The notes under the pieces are model-generated. The model was not told the DNA's origin, searched no databases, and was given only the letters and a program-made list of their open reading frames with translations. Positions 59,140 to 64,000 of a DNA stretch of 64,000 bases are shown in pieces. The position numbers and the translations under genes are program-made. Origin of the DNA: Diphasiastrum complanatum (taxonomy: Eukaryota; Streptophyta; Lycopodiopsida; Lycopodiales; Lycopodiaceae); assembly GCA_029204225.1 (NCBI GenBank), contig CM055113.1, positions 32,138,299 to 32,202,298 on the forward strand, in the 5' to 3' direction. Position 1 is the first letter of the stretch. Every line of letters begins with the position of its first letter.

Positions 59140-60860
59140 ATAGTTATCTGCATCTTATTCTATGAAATCGGCATATGCTTCCTCATGTCATTTGTGCTAT
59201 AAATGACGAAGAAGCTTGTTATAATAGTATAGTGAATGCCGTTGTTAGGACTAGTGCGATGCTGTTGGATCACATAGTTGTGATCGGATTACTAAATCGT
59301 AATGATGTTGCTGCTATGATAATATGATAAACATTATGGTTTTGTATTACGTGATTGTGATTGTGTTGTCCGGCGACGTCTGATGCGTAGATACCTGCCT
59401 TTCTTTTGGTTGAGTGTGTAACAATATTGGACATTATGCTCAATGGTTGTTGTTTTACTTCATGCCGGCTTGTCCAGAACTGCTTAATCCAGCGCATTTT
59501 GAGATCTCTCCTGATTTCTTTTATGCACACAGCACGCACAACTAGATCTGCTAGTTGTGTTCAATTGCAACTAGGAAAAAGCTTCTTTTTTTTCATCTGG
59601 GAAATTGTTCCACCTGCACTCATGCGATTCTTTTAATCTATGTCACCTGCATTAGCAATAGAGACCACACATGAAAAGCCTTGCTGCACCCATACAAGTC
59701 ATTGATGCACGAACATCCTACATTATTCAAGCATGAAGCAACCTGTTTAAAATTAGATAAAGAACTTAATCCTATCAGATACTCACAAGAGACAAGCTGT
59801 AACGAAAAACACTGAGTGTGATGAACAAATCTTATCATATATTCGTAGAAAACAAAGCACATACGTATATACAGAGATTTGGGTGTCCTTTTTCTCCACA
59901 ACTGTCTCTAATCAACCTTTTGGCGCCAACTCTAGGCTTGCTAGCTCATTCCGATGCTTCGCTTCTGACGATTCTGCATCAGAACAGCATTGCTGGATTG
60001 CAGATTAGAAAGGATGATTGCATGCCAGTTGGGTTGCACTATCTGATTCAAACACTGGCAAATTACTGATTACGAAATTAGCTTATCTTTGCTAACGGAC
60101 TGCAATGCACTATCTGATCCATGAATGAATTACGATGCAGGTTTCATGCTTATCTTTAGTAAGAATGTACTGCTAGTCCAGGATTAAGCGCAATTGATGA
60201 CTGCAGAATATTTAGTTTTTAGTCCAAGTCTGGCAACAGCTTCTAGATAGATAGTTATTGCATTGCGCTGCTTTATCTATCATGGTCGAAACACGACAAT
60301 ACACGTGATAAGCACCAAAAAAACTAGGCTAGGCTTAGGAGAAAGGTTAGATTGCATGTCTGAAAGGATTGTGAAATTAACCAAGCTCTAACGGATACAA
60401 AAAGATAATTGTGATCGTCCAGATTTCAATAAGATAGAAATTGCGTGGAAATTGTTAAAAATGTGTAACATTAACGAGTTTAGGATTTAGCGACACAAAA
60501 GTAGCGTTGCATGGTATTTTCTTCAGTTTTGGAGCTCGAAAGCTCAACAACTTCTGAATCACCATTCATATGACCTGGACATAACCACCGGATGTAGCAA
60601 CTTAGATCAAAATTCGTGGCTCTGTTAAGGCCTCTGTAATGGCTGCCATGTCATATGCAGCAGCGGCTTCCTCCACTCTGTCTGGATGCAAACATCAGCA
60701 ATATAATTTTTCTGAGAATATATAAATAAGTTATCAACAAAAATGTTGCATCAAAATAGGCAATCCGGATACTATGGATATAGGATGCTACCTAGTCGTT
60801 GTGATCTCTTGTAAATCAGAAGATATGATGGTTTATTTCCTCCAGCTACGCTAGGCATTA
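59140..60860. other. Intergenic stretch with no recognised gene
   Basis: Contains the 3' flank of gene A copy 4 and that of the PAR1-family gene. Short frames only, none with a recognised motif. Confidence 0.5.
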
Positions 60861-60865
60861 TGAAG

Positions 60866-61344
60866 TTATTCAAATCCAGGGAGGTATATATATACACAAA
60901 AAGACATCATTCTAAACTTATTACTAGGCAGGAGTAGGAGCATATTCTCCCAGAAACCTTGCATATTTGTGCATGAAGCCATGTCCAGCAATGAGGCTTC
61001 ATGTTTCTGGCCAGAGAAAGTTGCACAGGTTTGGAGATAGATACCTGTACAAGAAAAATGCAGTTCGGATTTATGAGAAAATTATGAGCAAGTAGCAGCT
61101 TTTGCTGATTGGATGATAAAAGATTTGAGTAGAGATCACCTTCTCCTACAGCGAGCTTTGTCAAGAGATCGATGATGTTGGGACAGCTGGTTTGGCACGC
61201 TGGCTCGCAGAATCGAGCAGCAAATTTGGGATCGAGCAGGCCGTCTGTTGATAACCCAATTGCCATTCTCTCCAAACCACATGCATTGAGGCATTCATCG
61301 GTTTCGATCAAATCAATGCTCTTCTCCGCCATGATCACAGACGT
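60866..61344 (-). CDS. PAR1-family protein (photoassimilate-responsive), last two exons
   Basis: An exon at 61344-61140 starts after a TTGGTGCAG acceptor and reads SVIMAEKSIDLIETDEC, then NACGLERMAIGLSTDGLLD, FCEPACQTSCPNIIDL and AVGEG before a GAAG/GTGATC donor. This matches the Cys-rich core of plant PAR1 proteins (IETDEC.ACG, C.PAC...CPNI.DL). A TTGTACAG acceptor at 61045 opens a last exon, GIYLQTCATFSGQ, in the right phase to give the family's GEGxxLxxxC stretch; it ends at 60866. Family members are secreted proteins with many Cys, first described as sugar-responsive in tobacco. The exon with signal peptide and first Cys residues was not found up to about 62700, so the gene is either split by a long intron or truncated. 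Confidence 0.75.
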
Positions 61345-61764
61345 CTGCACCAACAATAATAAATGAGCAATTGGATTTTCTCTATGCAAGGCATCAGATC
61401 CTTTACTCAAAGCTTGAAACATACGTAATTGACGTTCAGTCGATTTTAAGGCCATTTTCGGCCCTAGATTATTTTGCATAATTGTGCTCATTTGGGAGTT
61501 TGTGGCTCCTGTACGCTGGCTGCACACATTCTCTTGTAAGCGTGCTCTCTCTACACAGTCTTTGTGGGTGTTCTATCTCCACATTCTATTATAGCATAGA
61601 TGATTTTTCGATCACTCTTCCACGCTACATAGCATGTGCCATTGTTGGCTCTGAACTACAAATTCACTAATACGGGAATGTAGTAAACTCAAGATTGGTC
61701 CGATTTCAATGATCTATTGTGAGTGATAAGGACCAAAGCCGCATGTTAGGAATCAAATCTGGGT

Positions 61765-62740
61765 TATCTCAACTTATGGGCTTCAAATATGAGCTACTTG
61801 ATTTCCCTAAATTTCACCATTCTTGAATTTGGTCATCAATGTGCAAGCTTGAGTCATCAGAGCCAATATTGGTCTATCTTGATTTAGAGATATCATATTT
61901 GATCAATCTTGAGTCATCGGGTTCAATCCCATCAACAAGGGGCCAATCTCGAGTAATCCCAAGATACTAAATGCAAGATTGATCAATTATCCTCGCTCAA
62001 TAACCTGTGTAAAGTAATAAGCATCAATTTTGAGCTACCTTGCAATGTATATATCAAACTCAAGCTACCTCGAGGGATACACATCGAATTTGAGCTACAT
62101 CCATCGATAGAAATCAATTACATCGATAAGGTGTTAAATATAAGCAATCTGAATGTTCTTTTCCTCAACACAAGGACCCAAATTGAACTATCTCGCACGA
62201 TAGACATCAAATTTGAGTTATATGTCAATTTTACCGATGATATATGTAGGGGTCAAAACTGAGCTCTCTGATAAGGGCAATCTAAATGTACTAAACTTGA
62301 AATTGGTCAAACTAAAACCCTCAATGAGCTGCGTGGAATGATAAGTGTCAAAATTGCATGATAGGCATCAAATTTGAATTATCTCAAACTATAGGCCTCA
62401 AATTTGAGCTAGTTGAATCTCCTAAATTTCAACATCCTTGAATTTGATCACTCAATATGAAACCTCAAGTCATAAGAGCCAATATTGATGTATCTTGAGT
62501 TCTTAAATTTCAATTTGAAGCATCTCAAATTGTCGGAGCCAATTCCATCAACAAGGGCTCAATCTCGAGTGATTTAAGGATACTAAGTACAAGATCAGTT
62601 AATCTCAATGAACTATGTCAAGTAATAAGTGTCAAATCCAAGCTAGCCTGTATATCAAACTTGAGGTATCTTGAGATATATATATCAAATTTGAGCTATA
62701 TCAAGTGATAGAAGTCAATTCCATATATAAGGGTCAAATT
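61765..62740 (+). repeat. Diverged tandem duplication of about 617 bp
   Basis: 61773-62130 and 62389-62745 align along their length: both contain TTGAATTTGGTCA-like, AGAGCCAATATTG, CAATTCCATCAACAAGGG-like and ATATATCAAA blocks in the same order. Within each copy shorter pieces built around CAAATTTGAGCTA recur every 30-50 bases. No coding signal. Confidence 0.75.
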
Positions 62741-62979
62741 TGAATTGTATGAATGACCAGATATTAGAGCATCTATTGTCTTTGTTGTCACGAGTGACAC
62801 AATTCTATCTATAAGGGGCCAAAATTGATTGTCCCAAACTTTAGATTGATCAAGTTCCACCACTCGATCAAGTACGTCAAGTGCCAAGGATTCAAGTTCT
62901 GTCCTCAGAACTTAAAACTGGGAAAGTTCATCCTTAAGCTTCCTTCTTGTTACCAGGAATCATCATCATCTGTGTGATC

Positions 62980-63470
62980 TTCCATTAGTTATTAGGTAAG
63001 GTGCACTGTGATTAGATTTAATGGTGCACTAGTTCCAGGTCTTAATGGACAATTCTTGTAGCAGTGTCCATATCCGCAGTCTCGACAAAAGGGTGTGTAT
63101 TGTCCCTTGTAAGGACATTCTGCAATTCGATGGCCTTAGTCACATTCGTAACATCCATAATTTCTACCACCTTGACGCTAAGGTTGAGCCGCATAGGTCG
63201 TGTAATATTTGTTAATGGCTGGATCCACAAACATCTCGTCCGGCTCGAACCATTGTTGCTACTTAGGTTGAGGTAGTGCTGGTACTTCTTGTTCCGCTGC
63301 TGCTAAATTCACATGAGCCACTTAGTTGTTAGTTGACCCTGGTGGTGTAGGTAAGGCCATGCACTGCTGATTGTTCGGCACGCCATACCTCGGTGCCGCA
63401 TTGGATGCCCCTTGATGATAAGGATATGAGGTTTGATAAGGACTCCTCTTCTACTGTATAATCCAGGGGT
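62980..63470 (-). pseudogene. Gypsy-like gag fragment with two zinc knuckles
   Basis: Minus strand reads a Pro/Gln-rich segment, then GGRNYGCYECD, a stop, GHRIAECPYKGQYTPFC and RDCGYGHCYKNCP. Both knuckles have C-x2-C-x3-H-x4-C spacing rather than the usual x4 before His. In-frame stops show decay. It does not resemble the single knuckles of elements Y, Z or V. Confidence 0.65.
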
Positions 63471-63772
63471 TAAATGGGAAAAATGTCGTCTCGTGCAATG
63501 ATGTGTTGCATAGATGGCAGAATCTCTGTGTCAATCTTAGGTTTTGCTTTAAAATCGGACTCTCATTGGCTGTATGGTTCTGAGTGCAAGCTGAGCACCA
63601 TACATTTTCTCGACGGGGTTACTGCAGTTGAGTCTGTTCTAGTGGATTTGGAATTGGTGCTACAGCTCCCTACAAGGCCTTCAGTTTCTGATCAAATTGT
63701 GCTGTCAATTGTTCCATCTGCTACTTTTGTAGCTTTGTCATTTGTTCCATCAACAACTCGGTGAATAGGTTG

Positions 63773-64000
63773 CACTACAAGAATTGCCGCGATTTTCGAC
63801 GGGATTTCTGACATGAAATCGCGTTTTAATTTTTTTTTTAATTGACGCGGGTGTCAAAAAATGCGTCGCTACAAGGTCGTCGGAATCCGTCGCATTTAAA
63901 ATCTGTCGAAATCCGACGCCAAGCCCAAAACCGGCAACATGCCACGTGGACATCGGATTCCAACGGCCCGGCCACATGGACGTCGGATTCCGATGTCCAC
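63773..64000 (+). mobile_element. CACTA transposon terminus running out of the window
   Basis: Starts CACTACAAGAATTGCCGCG, close to the canonical En/Spm end, followed by GACGTCGGATTCC-type subterminal motifs. Related to the ends at 21998 and 34274 but with fewer transitions, so probably a younger copy. The rest lies beyond 64000. Confidence 0.8.

Overview
The window is nuclear DNA of a land plant with a repeat-rich genome. The evidence is plant-type LTR retrotransposons (chromoviruses with a chromodomain and a tRNA-iMet primer site, and Tat/Athila-like elements with a tRNA-Asp primer site), CACTA transposon ends, and a few plant gene pieces: a PAR1-family gene, an ARGONAUTE4-like relic and a UBA-domain exon. 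I cannot place it further; a lycophyte, fern or bryophyte is as possible as a seed plant. No bacterial genes, rRNA, tRNA genes or CRISPR arrays were seen. All gene calls come from reading translations by eye, without database searches.

Layout. 1-4.1 kb: a copia-like fragment fused to copy 1 of a small unknown gene family (called gene A here) and its repeat-rich upstream DNA. 4.1-11.4 kb: a complete but dead chromovirus (element Y, minus strand, 5043-10958) with a perfect 5-bp target duplication, sitting inside a UBA-domain exon; Y itself carries a 244-bp MITE-like insertion. 11.4-15.4 kb: another MITE-like element, then the left arm of a 3.6-kb inverted repeat holding a gene A remnant. 15.4-20.4 kb: AT-rich DNA with little coding signal. 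20.4-40.3 kb: a nest of inverted repeats. A 1.27-kb repeat B occurs twice in opposite orientation, CACTA ends lie near 22.0 and 34.3 kb, and a Tat/Athila-like element G (minus) is split by element X (24653-30740, plus, 1.13-kb LTRs, target duplication CGGAC, gag only). The right arm of the 3.6-kb repeat follows and ends in gene A copy 3. 40.3-44.6 kb: chromovirus Z, with a truncated 5' LTR fused to gene A copy 3 and with protease and RT deleted. 44.6-49 kb: minisatellite-like DNA, exon-like pieces of an unknown gene, and ARGONAUTE4-like exons. 49.6-52.1 kb: a broken hAT-type transposase (ZNF862/DUF4371 type). 52.4-58.2 kb: repeat fragments, very long (CT)n tracts, a gypsy protease piece and a chimeric chromovirus/gypsy segment. 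58.2-59.2 kb: gene A copy 4, the most complete copy. 60.9-61.3 kb: PAR1-family exons. 61.7-64 kb: a diverged 617-bp tandem duplication, a gypsy gag piece with two zinc knuckles, and a CACTA end running out of the window.

How the parts relate: most of the window is transposon burial of an older gene neighbourhood. The only loci that look capable of making a product are gene A copies 3 and 4 and possibly the PAR1-family gene, whose first exon I could not find. Repeated gene A segments (gene, 5' leader with CACT repeats, a GA/CT tract of variable length, upstream repeat R3) appear four times, which makes this family the most unusual non-transposon content here.
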